Shown here one piece after another: positions 1 through 11,614 of a stretch of 64,000 bases of DNA. Numbering within the stretch: position 1 is the first letter of the stretch; every line of letters starts with the position of its first letter. A program made the translations under genes and the position numbers. Below the pieces are notes generated by a model. It did not search any database, was not told the DNA's origin, and saw nothing but the letters and a program-made list of their open reading frames with translations. Origin of the DNA: Urophycis tenuis (Eukaryota > Chordata > Actinopteri > Gadiformes > Phycidae); assembly GCA_036785325.1 (NCBI GenBank), contig JAXIVH010000031.1, positions 628,501 to 692,500 of the forward strand, read 5' to 3'.

Positions 1-1830
1 GAGTTGAGTCGCCACTATTTTCTCAAGCACTTTGGAGAGAAAAGGCAAGTTGGATATAGGCCTGTAGTTATTGAAGTTATTAGAATCCAATCCAGGTTTT
101 TTCAGCGTTGGTCTGACAATAGCAGTTTTAAAGGCTGATGGTACAGTGCCAGAGAGAAGAGAGGTGGTAAGTATTGATGTAATCCTCGGAGCAATGGATG
201 GCAGGCAGCTCTTAACCAGGGTTGTAGGAAGAGGGTCCAGCTGACAGGTGGAGGAATTGCATTTTTTGATGAGGCCACAGATGGTACTTTCAGCAGGGAG
301 ACTGAATTCACAGAGTTCATTGTTGTAAGATGAGCCCAGAGTGCTCAGTGAGCATGGTTGTTTCAGCTGAGTAAGTGAACATTCTAATTGCTGATGGATT
401 GCCTCAATTTTGGTGTTAAAAAAGTTCAAGAAGGCTGAGCAGCGTTCATCAGAGAGTTCCTGGTGGGTGATGTTATCACGTGGCTTAAGAAGACCATTAA
501 CAGTGGAAAAGAGAGTCCTGGTGTTTCCTTGTCCTTCACTGATTACCTTTGCATAGTATGATCTTTTTGCAACACAGAGAGCATTCTTATACTGATGTAA
601 GTGTTCAGAATACATGTCTTTATGCACAGTAAGACCAGTCTTTTTTGACAGCCGCTCAAGGCGTCGGCCCATGGATTTCATATGCCGAAGTTCTGGTGTA
701 AACCAAGGAGCGGAGTGCACAAATGAAACAGTTTGCGTCTTCATAGGAGCAACTCTGTCAAGTGCTGTAGACAAGCAGTCATTATAGTGGTCAACTAGAA
801 CCCCCAATGAACTATTAAAAGCAGGTGAGGGATAAGTGGCAATTAGAGAGGTGAGTTCCTCTGGTTCCACCTTTTTGATGTTACGATATGACATCACACG
901 CTGAACCTTGGACTTCACGACAGGCAGATAGGTGTCAAACAGTACAGCTTTGTGATCAGATATGGGTAGTTCAGCAGTACTGATATTGAAAGGCTTGATA
1001 ACAGAGCAACAGACCAGATCTAAGATATGTCCTCTGTTGTGGGTTGGACAGTTAACATGTTGCGTGATGCCAAAGGAGTCAAGCATATCCATAAAATCTA
1101 TTGTGAATGCATTAGAACAGTTGTCTATCTGTATATTAAAATCCCCCATCAGGATGATATTTGGAGACATTGCATTCAAAGCAGTAAGAACAGTTGAAAG
1201 TTCAGAGATAAATATATTTGATGGTTTAGGTGGTCTGTACAATACCGCAATGATGGTGGGTGTGGGTCCTCTGAGCTTAACAGCCAGCAGTTCAAAAGAG
1301 GTTTGATCAGGCACAGAGAGTGGTGTCAGTTTCACATTCTCGCGATAGAGCAGTGCGAGACCACCTCCCCTCCCGGATGAGCGGGGTTTACAGATGTAAA
1401 CAAATCCATGCGGGACTGCTTGATTCAGGTGGAAGAAATCATTGCTCTGCTGCCAGGTTTCCGTGAGACATAGAAAGTCCAGTTTATGGTCCACAATGAA
1501 GTCGCTGACGAGAGAAGCTTTGTTGGTGAGCGATCTTATGTTGAATAGCCCAGCTTTCAGTCGGTTTGACGGACAGTGCATATCCGATCTGGGCAGACGG
1601 GCAAGCACAGTATGGTCAACTCGTCGATCAGGCTTCAAATGACCACGATCAGCAGTCCAGAGACAAGGGATTACTTTGCCTTCCTTATGAGCCGTGTAGA
1701 TTTTGTTGCGACGAGATCCTCGGTGGACATACTTTGGACGTCGAAGAATGTCGCGTTGACACAGAAGCTCCGCAGAAGGTGCATAGTTCCCCCATAACCG
1801 GTAAAGTTCACTTATTGAATATTTCCTCAT
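1..1830 (-). CDS. L2-type LINE polyprotein, open frame cut by window edge (endonuclease + start of RT)
   Basis: Reading the minus strand from an ATG at 1828-1830 gives a frame that I followed to base 1 without a stop, about 610 codons. It encodes the apurinic-type endonuclease of a non-LTR retrotransposon: the motifs LTETW (near 1465), GRGGG, YRPPK, GDFN (near 1150), GHILDL and SDHKAV appear in the family order. RT start motifs follow, including NNYRPISNLPF near 55-90. In the family these domains nick target DNA and prime reverse transcription. RT motifs A-C and the 3' end lie left of the window. A more upstream start cannot be excluded. The L2 label rests on motif style. Intactness suggests a young insertion, but the unseen half could be damaged. 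Confidence 0.82.
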   Translation of the reverse strand, partial: MRKYSISELYRLWGNYAPSAELLCQRDILRRPKYVHRGSRRNKIYTAHKEGKVIPCLWTADRGHLKPDRRVDHTVLARLPRSDMHCPSNRLKAGLFNIRSLTNKASLVSDFIVDHKLDFLCLTETWQQSNDFFHLNQAVPHGFVYICKPRSSGRGGGLALLYRENVKLTPLSVPDQTSFELLAVKLRGPTPTIIAVLYRPPKPSNIFISELSTVLTALNAMSPNIILMGDFNIQIDNCSNAFTIDFMDMLDSFGITQHVNCPTHNRGHILDLVCCSVIKPFNISTAELPISDHKAVLFDTYLPVVKSKVQRVMSYRNIKKVEPEELTSLIATYPSPAFNSSLGVLVDHYNDCLSTALDRVAPMKTQTVSFVHSAPWFTPELRHMKSMGRRLERLSKKTGLTVHKDMYSEHLHQYKNALCVAKRSYYAKVISEGQGNTRTLFSTVNGLLKPRDNITHQELSDERCSAFLNFFNTKIEAIHQQLECSLTQLKQPCSLSTLGSSYNNELCEFSLPAESTICGLIKKCNSSTCQLDPLPTTLVKSCLPSIAPRITSILTTSLLSGTVPSAFKTAIVRPTLKKPGLDSNNFNNYRPISNLPFLSKVLEKIVATQL

Positions 1831-2617
1831 CCTTGCTCCAGCAGGTGTTGCCTATGTACGAAGACATGTGTAAGAGGTGGGCCGTAGGCTACTGGAACTT
1901 AACTTCCATCCTCCGGTCAAAGACGTAGGTTCATGTCAGACTCCAACTCCGTAAAAATAAACAAAATACGACGGAGATATTCTAAAATGCGTATATATAT
2001 ATAACTATTGGACTTTCATACTGAACTGAGTGTGAAAATCAAATAAAATGATTGACATAATCGTGAGAAAAAGTAAAATTACTGAAAATAAATAAACAAG
2101 CCATACGGAGCGGCGTCAGTCTCGCCAGCGTCCCCAGGTGCAACCATGATGAAAATGATGAATGTAATAGCTTTACAAAGCTATTGTGAATAAGTATCTT
2201 AAGTGTAAGTATGTGTTCTTAATTATTAATGTTTTTGTGTGCATGTCCTTGTTATGTTTGTCTTTGTCAGCTCCATGTTTACCTAAATGTTTACAAAAGA
2301 AAAAAGCTAATAATATTGTCTCTCGTCTTCTCCCTTAAAGATCTGTACTTTTCTTTGGTGAGCGAGCTTCTCAACTAAACAGGTATTGTCTTGTGTTTGT
2401 GTAGTGTACTTATTAATACTAACCATCATGACTTATAGTAATACTAATCCACTCTATTTCTTTCTTCCCCTCTTACCTCACTTGTGAGGTAAACCTTTAC
2501 CAGTCATCAGCCATCCTTGTATTTGACTCTCATCACACCTGAAATCCCATCCCTACAACTACCCTACCATCTCTTGTTGCTGTCCCCTTGCCCGGACTTC
2601 CTTCCTCCTCCTCCTTT
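1831..2617. other. LINE 5' flank and unassigned sequence
   Basis: The first 100-300 bases are probably the 5' untranslated leader of the minus-strand LINE ending at 1830. A TATATATATA run lies near 1990-2000. The rest is AT-rich, with no convincing gene, splice pair or repeat boundary. The LINE's 5' end could not be placed because no target-site duplication was recognised. Confidence 0.4.
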
Positions 2618-2641
2618 ATAATAATAATAATAATAATAATA
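2618..2641. repeat. (ATA)n microsatellite at LINE 3' end
   Basis: Eight copies of ATA/AAT. It lies immediately beyond the 3' end of the minus-strand L2-like LINE, so read on that strand it is an (ATT)n tail. L2-clade LINEs commonly end in short tandem repeats rather than poly(A), which fits the call for the neighbouring element. Confidence 0.85.
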
Positions 2642-3957
2642 GATGTTATTTGTTGGCGCCTTTCTCGAACCCAAGGTCACCTTACATGTAAGAAACAAAA
2701 CAAATATGAAATACAATAGCACATAACATAAACACATACAAGAAAATACAGTGTGGCTAGAAAATAGATCAAAACGGTTGGGGGAGTGTTATAGGAAGTA
2801 GGCTAACTTAAAAAGGTGTGTTTTGAGGTGGGATTTGAAGGTGTCGATGGAGTCCAGAGTGCGTATGTGTAGTGGGAGTGAGTTCCAGAGTCTAGGTGCA
2901 GAACAGCCAAAAGCCCGAGCGCCAAGCGAGGTAAGTGAAAAGGAGGGGGTGGAAAGCAGGGCGGCAGATGAGGAACGGAGTGAACGGGGTGGGATGTAAG
3001 TGTGAAGCATGTTAGAGAGATATGGGGGTGCCTGGTTATGGAGAGCTTTGAATGTTAGCAAAAGTAGCTTGTAGTGTATACGTTGATGGACAGGGAGCCA
3101 GTGGAGTTGCATGAGGACAGGTGTAATATGATCCGAGGACTTGGTACGGGTGATTATTCTGGCGGCAGTGTTCTGGATGGTTTGTAGACGGTGGATGAGT
3201 TTCTGAGGTAGACTAGTGAGGAGGGAGTTGCAGTAGTCCAAGCGGGAGGTGACCAAGGCATTTATGAGGATTTCGGTGGAGTGCTGGGTGAGGGAGGAGC
3301 GGAGTCTGGAGATATTGCGGAGGTGGAAAAAGGCTGTACGTGAGATATTATTGATGTGGGATGTGAATGAGAGGGTACTGTCCAAAGTAACACCAAGACT
3401 TTTAACTGTTTTTGAAGTGGGGACCAAACAGCCGTCGATGAGGATACTGAGGGGGTGAGATTTGGAGAGCGATGATTTGGATCCGATGAGGAGAATTTCA
3501 CTTTTGTTGCCATTGAGTTTTAACTTATTGTTTGACAGCCAGTTTGTGATGGTTTGCAGACAGTCGATAAGGGCAGTAGGTGGTGATGTGGTGTCCGGTT
3601 TGGTGGTGATGTAGATTTGGGTGTCGTCAGCATAACAGTGGAAGTGAATACCAAAGTGACGGAAGATAATGCCGAGAGGGAGGATGTAGCTGATGAAGAG
3701 TAGGGGACCGAGGACAGAACCTTGTGGAACGCCGTGAAGGAGTGGTGAGGGTGATGATCTGGTATTTTGTCCTTGAATAAACAGTGAACGGTCAGACAGG
3801 TAAGAATGGAACCATTGAAGGGGAATGCCAGAGACCCCAGTGCCGGCCAAACGATCTAGGAGGATGGTATGAGATAATGTGTCGAAGGTGGCACTGAGGT
3901 CTAAGAGTATGAGAATGGTGAGTAGGCCAGAATCTGCTGCTGAGAGGAGGTCATTTG
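2642..3957 (-). mobile_element. 5'-truncated L2-like LINE: RT motif A to C-terminus plus 3' UTR
   Basis: The minus-strand coding part runs from about 3957 to 2789 with no stop. Motif A (LLDLSATFDT) is at about 3900, the GVPQGSVLGPLLF block at about 3720 and the catalytic YADD at 3623-3634, followed by the thumb and the usual C-terminal FKSHLKTHLF segment. Endonuclease and early RT are missing, the usual outcome of incomplete target-primed reverse transcription. An AGGCGCC-containing 3' UTR leads into the ATT tail at 2618-2641. In family copies motif A normally reads SAAFDT; here the middle residue is Thr. The retained frame is undamaged, so the truncation looks fairly recent. There is no ORF start, so the copy is not expected to be active. 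Confidence 0.85.
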
Positions 3958-4064
3958 TCTCCTACACTATCTCCTATTATCTCCTACACTGGACTGAGAC
4001 ATGAGGCATGTGTAATGTTTTGGCGCCCTCTAAGTAAAATTTAATCAAAATTTAATTGAATGTG

Positions 4065-4688
4065 TACAGGCCAAAAGTTTGGACACACCAGTTAATTTCT
4101 GCATTGAACTCCATTATAATCAGCTTCATGAAATAATCACCTGGAATGCTCTACAGTCATTATTAGTGTAAAAAAAAAAAAGTCAAGATGTGCTGAACAC
4201 ATATGGGATGGATTTGAGAGTTGTTGGCTTTGATTGTCTAATTCAAGGTGATTTTAGAGAATGAATACCAAGTGTGCAATATGCAGCCATCATTACAGAA
4301 GTTAAATTCTTTAAAAATTCTAAAAATGTAAACATTTTCTAAAACAAAGCATTGTATTATGATCACATTACTTGTGTGTGCTAAACCATGAAATAGTTTA
4401 GCACATAGTTTAGGTTTATATTTTAGGCTCTATTAAACTGCCAACTTTTATTGTGTTCACACAGAATTTTGCACACTTGGGATTCTCTCAATAACTTTTT
4501 AATTAGAAATTGGAAATGGTTTTCACTGAACACTAAAATGTTCCCATAGTTGTTGAGCATATCTTGACTGATTTATGTGCACTCATAATGATCATCGAGC
4601 ATTCAAGATCATTATTTCATGAAGTTGATTATAATGCAGTTCAATGCAGAAATTAACTGGTCTGTCCAAACGTTTGGCCTGCACTGTA
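4065..4688. mobile_element. Tc1/mariner-type MITE with ~80-90 bp terminal inverted repeats
   Basis: The left arm starts TACAGGCCAAAAGTTTGGAC and the right arm ends with its near reverse complement (GTCCAAACGTTTGGCCTGCA, then CTGTA). Pairing continues through the GAAATTAACTGG and CATGAAATAAT blocks for about 80-90 bases. Both ends sit at TA dinucleotides, the Tc1/mariner target. The 450-base centre has no open frame, so this is a non-autonomous deletion derivative. The left tip seems to have lost a few bases relative to the right tip. Confidence 0.8.
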
Positions 4689-5347
4689 TGTGTTTGTGAA
4701 TTGACGTGTGTGGGTGAGAGTTTTTGTTGAAAAGTAGCTCGTCATTTGTAGGGTGTGCTTCTGTGTGCGCCTATGTCTCTATCTGTGTCTAACACACACT
4801 CACTCTGGCATAAAAAGAAGAATTGGTTTAACTCCACTGAGCTTGGAGATGATGGCTGAAGTGGCTGTGGACCCAGCTGGATGAGGACCACATTTTTTAA
4901 AAGGATTCATCATGCTTCTGTAGCACCTTTGTTCAAACATTCTGATTTTAGTAAATCTTCAAAGATCTTTGAAAAGTACCTTTATAATATCTAATGAAGT
5001 AAATATTTGTAAAAAATGTGTTTCAGATAGGTTTACTACAATTTTGTGTAAATAGGGGTGTAGTGGTAAAATAAGAGGTGGGTAAACTATTAATTCTGTG
5101 ATAGCAGTAAGGTTGACTGTGATATGTGCTTGTTTAAAAAAGACATTCAGAACATATTTGATGATGCTGAAGGTTACTGTTGAATGTTTACACCAATACT
5201 AGTGGTACTAAATTATTCATACAGTGCATTTTGTGATTATGCTATATAACGAACCAACCCGTTTAAAAATTGGTTGAAAATTGAGCAAGTTATGGTTATT
5301 TAAATGTACATTTACCCCTACCAACACTGTTATGGGGAGCGAGCCTA
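4689..5347. other. No gene recognised
   Basis: AT-rich sequence between two DNA transposons, with no coding frame with recognisable motifs. The final bases before the next element contain GGAGCGAGC, which recurs just outside that element's right end (12616-12624). Confidence 0.5.
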
Positions 5348-6152
5348 CACTGTAAAAAAAAGTCTGTAAAAAGTACAGTGGAAAACTGTGAAAAGGTAAC
5401 AGTATTAGACCATAAAACCTAAAACAGTATATCACTGTAGAATAAACATTGCATTACGAAACCATCGAAACATGCCAGTGGCTTCGCACGAGGCTTCGTG
5501 AGGAGACACGTGACACACACAAGACCAAGATTTAAGGTAATATATTTAATATATTAATGTAATATATTTACATTGTCTCTGTTGTCGTCATGTAGTGATT
5601 GTATTATTGCCTTGTCTAACGTGTCTATTTGTCGGGCCAAATGTCAGACAGATTGTTTTTTTGCGGAGGAGTTACTCGAATAACTTTCGGTTGAGGTTAG
5701 TTGAGTTTTGCTATGTCGTAGTTATCTTTGCATGGTGCATCTCAGGAGTTTTGCATTGCCCTCAAAGTTAAATGTAACGCTAGCTACCTTGAAATATTGA
5801 ATCGTAATTTTTTGTGTGAAGTCTGTGTATGGTATACGTTGAGAGGTTGTTTTTCATTGCAAACTTTATGAATGTTAGCTTATTTTTCCCTCGCTTCTGT
5901 GGTATGGGGTGTGGCTTAGTATTGTGCCACCGGTTTGAACCAATTCATGTCAGTATTGTTTTTTGAAAGTCCAAACGGTTGACTTGAAGAATTGCGCCTT
6001 TTTTCTGTTCAGTCAGCGTCAGTCACAAAGAGCTCGATTTGCAGTACTACTTTGTCTGGGCGGTTGTATGGATAGACCTGCAGTTTTCTTTTGTTGTCGA
6101 GAGATCTCTTATCACGATGCATATCAACAGTTTGTAATAAGTGTAGGTTGAA

Positions 6153-8721
6153 ATGTCTAATTGCACTTTTTGTGGGAAGTCAGTGAAGACATTCAGGGGT
6201 TATGTTCTTCATTGCAAACTTCATCGCAATGAACCACATTGTTTATTTAAGTGTTGGGGTGCCAGCTGTGGTAGGACATTTGTCAGTTATGGAGCGTTTA
6301 AGGCACATTTTTACCGCATTCATAACGTACCTGCTGCCCCAGTTACTGTTGGGGCGGTTGTTAATACCTACAGATGTCCAGCTGCGTTGTGTGAACACCA
6401 TTGTCAAGAGATCAAGGATCTGTTAGCACACTTGAAAGCTCACATTGTTGAAGGACGTGTAGTAGGTTGTCCAGTGACTGGATGCACAGGTGTTTTCAAT
6501 TTGAAATCTTCATTTACATCTCACATGTCACGGAAACACAGGGGGTTTTCAGATAGCCACATTAGTGATTTGCACAGAGACTGAATGAGGTAGACACAGA
6601 TGAAGGTGATATGGAGATAGCAGAAGATTTCAGGGATCTTTTTCTCAGAAATGTCAGTTTGTTTTATATGAAACTACAGGGTCAGTTTCTGCTACCTGCC
6701 TCGACCATTCAGAATATTGTCGAGGAGATGCAAAACATTCATGAGTTAGGTCAGACATATACCTTAAGTAAACTTAGTTCATTGCTGAAAAATGACACAG
6801 CCATGTCAGATGAGGACATCGCCAAAGTTTGTGAGTCTGTCAAAGGTTTTGATTTGTTTTCTGAATGTCACAAGGGGGCGATGAGGAACGCCTACTCAAG
6901 AACTCAGGCTTTCAAAAAAATGTTTAACTTTGTGGAACCTAAGAAATTGTTTTTAGGAAGAGATGAGAATCTGAGAGAAAGATTTGCCTATTATGTTCCA
7001 GTGAGAGAGACCTTGAAATGTTTGTTGGAGTCTGTGGCTGAGTTGTGCATCAGGAGCACACTCGGCTGAGACTCCAGCGGATGTCTTAAGTGACATTAGT
7101 GACGGTAACATATTTGAACGCAAAGACTTTTTTGTGGAAAACCCGTCTTGTTTAAAGTTAGTGCTATACCAGGATGCCTTTGAAGTTGTTAATCCTCTCG
7201 GCTCTGCAAAGAGAAAACATAAAGTACTAGCCGTTTATGTGTCTCTTGCTAATCTGCCACTTCATGTACGGTCTGACACCAACCACATGGCACTTGTTTT
7301 ATTGTGCAGAGAGAAAGATTTCAAGGAATTCGGTCATGCAAAGGTGTTCTCTGAATTACTAGGCGACTTGAAGGAATTGGAGGAGAATGGGATAGTAACA
7401 TCAGATACAACTGTAGTCAAAGGGACCTTGTATTGCATTGCCGGCGATAATTTGGGCTCGCATTGCATCGGTGGATTCACTGAAAATTTCAGTTGTTCAC
7501 AATATTTTTGTCGGTACTGTCTCATAACTCGATCTGAATTTCAGGGTGACGATCCGAATCGGTGTGGACCAGAGCGGACCATTGAGAGGTATGAGTCTGC
7601 CGTTGACCGCCTTCAAACTGAATGTATACCAGAAGGAGTGAAGTTCAGGTCAGTCTTCAACTCTTTAAATCACTTTCATGTTTGTCAGCCAGGTCTGCCG
7701 CCTTGTCTAGGCCATGACATTTTTGAAGGAATTTTGTCCTAGTGTCTAAGATATTTCATAAAGACAAAAAAATGGTTCACTTACTCCACTCTGAATCGGC
7801 GCATTAATCAGTTCAAATACTCTGGATCTGATGCTTCTACAAAACCGTGTGCAGTCAAGCATCTAGCACAGAAACTGTCAGGACAGGCCATACAGAATTG
7901 GAATTTTCTGAGGCTACTGCCCCTTGTAATTGGTGACCGAGTGAAAGACACAGCTGATGATGTTTGGATGCTGATTCTGCAGCATTGTGGACATGGTATG
8001 TGTTCAGAAAATTTCTGTGCCTCAGGTTGCATTTCTTGACGTCCTTATTCAAGATTATTTGGAGTCAAGAAAAGCTTTGTTCCCAAATGCCAAGCTGAAA
8101 CCCAAGCATCATTATTTAAGACATTATCCGGCACTCATTCTTAAATTCGGCCCCTTGATCAGACTCTGGACAATGAGATTCGAAAGCAAGCACAGTTATT
8201 TTAAAACTTGTGCAAGGAATTTAAAGAATTTCAAAAACCTCTGCTTCACTCTCTCTGAACGGCATCAAATGCTGCAGGCTTACCTCTCAGCAGGATCACT
8301 TGCCCAAGCTGTCCTGCAAATGAAAGACGGTTCCCCATTTTACCTGGCACTCTACAGTCAAGCCATTCAAGATGCAGTCAGGCAGTTTGGCTTCACTGAG
8401 ATCGATACAAGGGTCACAGTAGAAATGGCTTGTAAGGGAACATTGTACAAGAAAGGACAATTTGTTGTGACTGGCAATATGGATAATGTGGAGTTTGGTG
8501 AATTAGTGCTAATTTTGATAAGAAATGACACTGTTCATTTTCTTATGTCAATGTACATTGCTGAGTTCTTGCCTCACTTCCATATGTACTCCGTTAGGAA
8601 GGACAATGACAGGATGCACTGTCTGAACATCAGCGACCTAACTGATTTCTATCCATTACCATCTTACCACAAGGAAGGTTATCAATTGGTTCCATTGAAA
8701 CACAGTGTACTGTCACAATAA
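6153..8721 (+). pseudogene. Zinc-finger transposase-like gene, broken by frameshifts and a nonsense codon
   Basis: Four blocks that clearly once formed one protein. 6153-6584 holds about four C2H2-like fingers (CTFCGK, CPVTGC and HMSRKH type), probably for DNA binding. 6611-7069 is an alpha-helical block ending FAYYVPVRETL. 7134-7742 holds GDNLGSHCIGG, a Cys-rich FCRYCL segment and GHDIFEGIL; 7987-8721 holds KPKHHYLRHYP and RFESKHSYFK. The acidic and Cys/His pattern is shared by a family of fish transposon proteins I recognise but cannot name with certainty. Lesions are frame changes near 6580, 7050 and 7975 and a TAG at 7741-7743 with open frame beyond it. It sits directly upstream of the SAM gene. 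Intronless here, and inactive as written. Confidence 0.72.
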
Positions 8722-8786
8722 TAGATCTCTTTATTGTGTATCATTCTGGTGTAAACTAATCATAATTCACTTTTTTATTATTAGAA

Positions 8787-11097
8787 ATGGATGATTCAGA
8801 GCAAAATGACGTTCGGCATTCAATTACCAAGGTTTTGCCAGACCTCCCTGAGCCAATTCTAAACATTGTGGCGGAAACACTACAATCATTGGGGGTTGAG
8901 ACCCCTGAGGATTTTCAATTTGTACAGGAGGCTGATCTCGCATCAGTTTTACGACCGATACAAGCGAGACGATTGGTTGCTGCATGGAAACAGACCAGTA
9001 AGTACAAATCAACAGAATCTACTCTAACATATCAGGGTCCATTTACCATTTGTTCATTTAAAGGGTTTTTTGCATTTGTTTTTGTCTTTTGTCCTGGGAT
9101 ACAATCTAATCTTATACTTGCCCTTGATGGCTCTCCTTTTTTTTACCACATCTTCAAACAAATGATGGAATAATGACTTGTTTATCATCTGTTTGATATT
9201 TGATTTACAGTTATCATTAGCAAGTGAATGAATACATGGTACACAGATCACAAAAAAATAGGCTACATCCTTAATTTAATTCATTTTTGTGTTACAGTTC
9301 AGAGCCCTGAAACTCACAGCCAGTCAGCCGTCAGTCCTTCACCTCTCACCTCTCCTACCTCTACTCGCTCCTCACTATCAGCTTGCCCCTCACCCAGCAA
9401 TCTGATGAGAAATGTAGATTGGGTTGACGGCTTTCAGATTCCATGGGGGAAAGTTCCTGACGACTTGATGCAGTGCTTGGAGAGAGGAAAAAGGCCAAGC
9501 CCACGTTTGCGGCGAGAAATGATTCGAATTATTGTCTGTGCAATGATGAACACTTGCCCATCTCCCAGTAAAGTAGCAACTACAGAAGTTGCCAAAAAAA
9601 TTGTTGCCAAGTATCCACAATCCCTGAAAGACGTCATCGAAGGTGAGGTAGTGGGAGCTGGATACCACTCACTAGTAAAACAGCTACAGGCCCGCATTGA
9701 TAACGTGAAGCGGTCTACAACTCCGAAGATAAAGAGACGTAAAAGAGAATCAAGCGAGTATGACACCGATGAAATTCCACTTGAGCAAAGGGCGGTTGTT
9801 CAGGACACATATGGCTGCATAAAGTGGCATTTGAAGTCCATGCCGCTCAGTGAGACACTGGAAAGCCAACAGGAAAAGAAAGATAAAATGAAGGTGCTTC
9901 ATGCACAGCGTAACTTCAGTCCAGAAGAGGTCAAAAGTCTAATGGAGTGCACTTACTACTCACAACGTAAAGCAATAAACACAGGAAAAGATCTCCAATG
10001 CCTTCTGGAGGAATGGCCTTTTTTGTTTAGAGAAATTGGAATGGCGGCCCATTTCTTAGAGCTGACAGGGGTACCGCTTCAGGAGACATTCCTCAATAGT
10101 GTTGATAAGAAGGGAAAACGCCTTTTGGACTTCATGAAAACATTTGCAGACAAAAGCAAACAGATCTTTGAGACCTTAACAAAATTGAAATTTATGAGAG
10201 GATCATTGGAGCCGAGCTGCACAGGTGACCTGAAGGACATGGTGCTGCTTCTTCTCTCGTACTTTAATGAGAAAGAGGAGGACCTCTTCTGCTATGTCGA
10301 GGAGACATGCCTTGCAAGTGAAGTACACGTGGAAAGCTTGACACCATGCATCGTTGTGTGTGGTAAGTTTGTTCTGTTCTGTTATTGTACATCATTCAAA
10401 ACATTTGAATAACTCAAGAACTTGTAGGCCACACTGGGCCTACTGTGCACCACCTCTCACGAAACAAACTTTTTATAAAAGATCTGACCATGCTGAACAT
10501 GAATTTGAATGTTAACATTGAACATTTTGGTTGTGCTACCTTTTTCATCCCTTTGTGTTGAAAGGGATGACACTCAAATTCAATGTTAATATTCATATTC
10601 ATGTTCAGCAAAAAAAAAGTTTGTTTCATTGGAAGGTGGGTGCACGGGAAGGCTTGCGGCCTATTGTGTTTGCACTATTGAGTGGTAATAGCTGATGTGC
10701 TCTTCTTTGCAGGAATCTCGTGCTATACTGGAAGCAGGTTCATGCTAAGCATAGATGGCAAGATTGTCAACGACGAAATCTCTAACTTCGTATCAGCCAT
10801 CTGCTTAATGTTTGGGAGCTACTACTGCCTTAACATCCACTACCCAGTAGACCTAGGTTCCACACTCGAGCTTCTTCAGAGGTAAGTGTGCATGCAAATT
10901 TTTTCCTTTTTCTGTACATATTTAGAACAAATCAATAATTTGATTTATATGGTTGTTCACACAGGTGTTTCTTCAACATAAACCCAGAGAGAGGGACAAA
11001 AGTTGAAACAAAGAAGCACAAGAAACAACTGTCGGTAAACCCGAAGGTCCTCACCCTCATCGCTGACCTCGCTGACCACGAGTGGAGAGAGAATTAA
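8787..11097 (+). CDS. SAM-domain protein (SAMD3-like), intact four-exon transposon gene
   Basis: Exons 8787-8997, 9298-10362, 10713-10881 and 10965-11097 join in frame to 1578 nt (525 residues). All introns are GT-AG: donors GTAAGT throughout, acceptors TTACAG, TTGCAG and CACAG. Residues 1-70 resemble a sterile alpha motif (LGVETPEDFQFVQEADLASV). The middle is basic (KIKRRKR) and then helical with EEWPFLFREIGMAAHF; the C-terminal block has RFMLSIDGKIV and CFFNINPERGTK. Many fish proteins annotated 'sterile alpha motif domain-containing protein 3-like' share this layout. Its role in transposition is unknown. It lies 65 bases after the dead transposase, on the same strand, inside the same terminal repeats. 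An intact frame beside a decayed partner suggests either recent loss of the partner or separate constraint. Confidence 0.78.
10445..10645. mobile_element. ~200-bp foldback MITE inside SAM gene intron 3
   Basis: The outer arms GCACCACCTCTCACGAAAC and TTTCATTGGAAGGTGGGTGC are imperfect inverse copies. Inner arms around TGCTGAACATGAATTTGAATG and an innermost stem TCATCCCTTT/AAAGGGATGA continue the fold, so nearly the whole unit forms one long hairpin. It lies between exons 2 and 3 of the SAM-domain gene and leaves both splice sites untouched. The target duplication could not be defined. Confidence 0.7.
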
Positions 11098-11487
11098 AGA
11101 GGTATATTTTGTACATTTTGATGGCCTAACTTGTATCTTTTTGTCATTGCCCATGATTGCGTCTGTCGGCTTGCTTTCATTGGTTCGTCACTAAGCTGCA
11201 AGTTCCAGAAATCACTGTTCCTCCCCCTATGTGTGTGTTTAATTGCCGCTGCTTGGCCGGGAGAGATGAATTTGGACAGAGCCTTCTTAATGATAAGGCC
11301 CCAAAAGGGACTAGACATCCTGCCAGGATGTAGCCTTTCACCCAGACATGATCCAACCTAGAACCTCCTTTGGATCCGTGTGTCGCACATTAGTTCTCCA
11401 GCGCACATGCTTACTTGTATTAACCTATCTATATCTAATCTATTCTTTACTTGTAATTATAACTTTTATTTTACAGGGTTCTGTGTG

Positions 11488-11611
11488 TATGTCGCTTTGG
11501 ATAAAAGTGTCTGCCAAATGCCTATTGTGCACATATTTAAAACAAATCACTAATTTGATTCATATTGTTGTTCACACAGGTGTTTCTTCAACTTCTGTCC
11601 CTCTCTCTGGA
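11488..11611 (+). repeat. Repeat tail plus duplicated copy of the SAM-gene exon 4 acceptor region
   Basis: 11488-11525 carries the GCTTTGGATAAAAGTGTCTG tail seen in several fish repeats in this window. From about 11528 the sequence repeats 10916-10980: the same CACATATTTA, TTTGAT and TGTTCACACAGGTGTTTC order with point differences. The copy includes the intron 3'-end and first bases of exon 4, after which orientation changes (see findings). Function is unlikely. Confidence 0.65.
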
Positions 11612-11614
11612 ATA

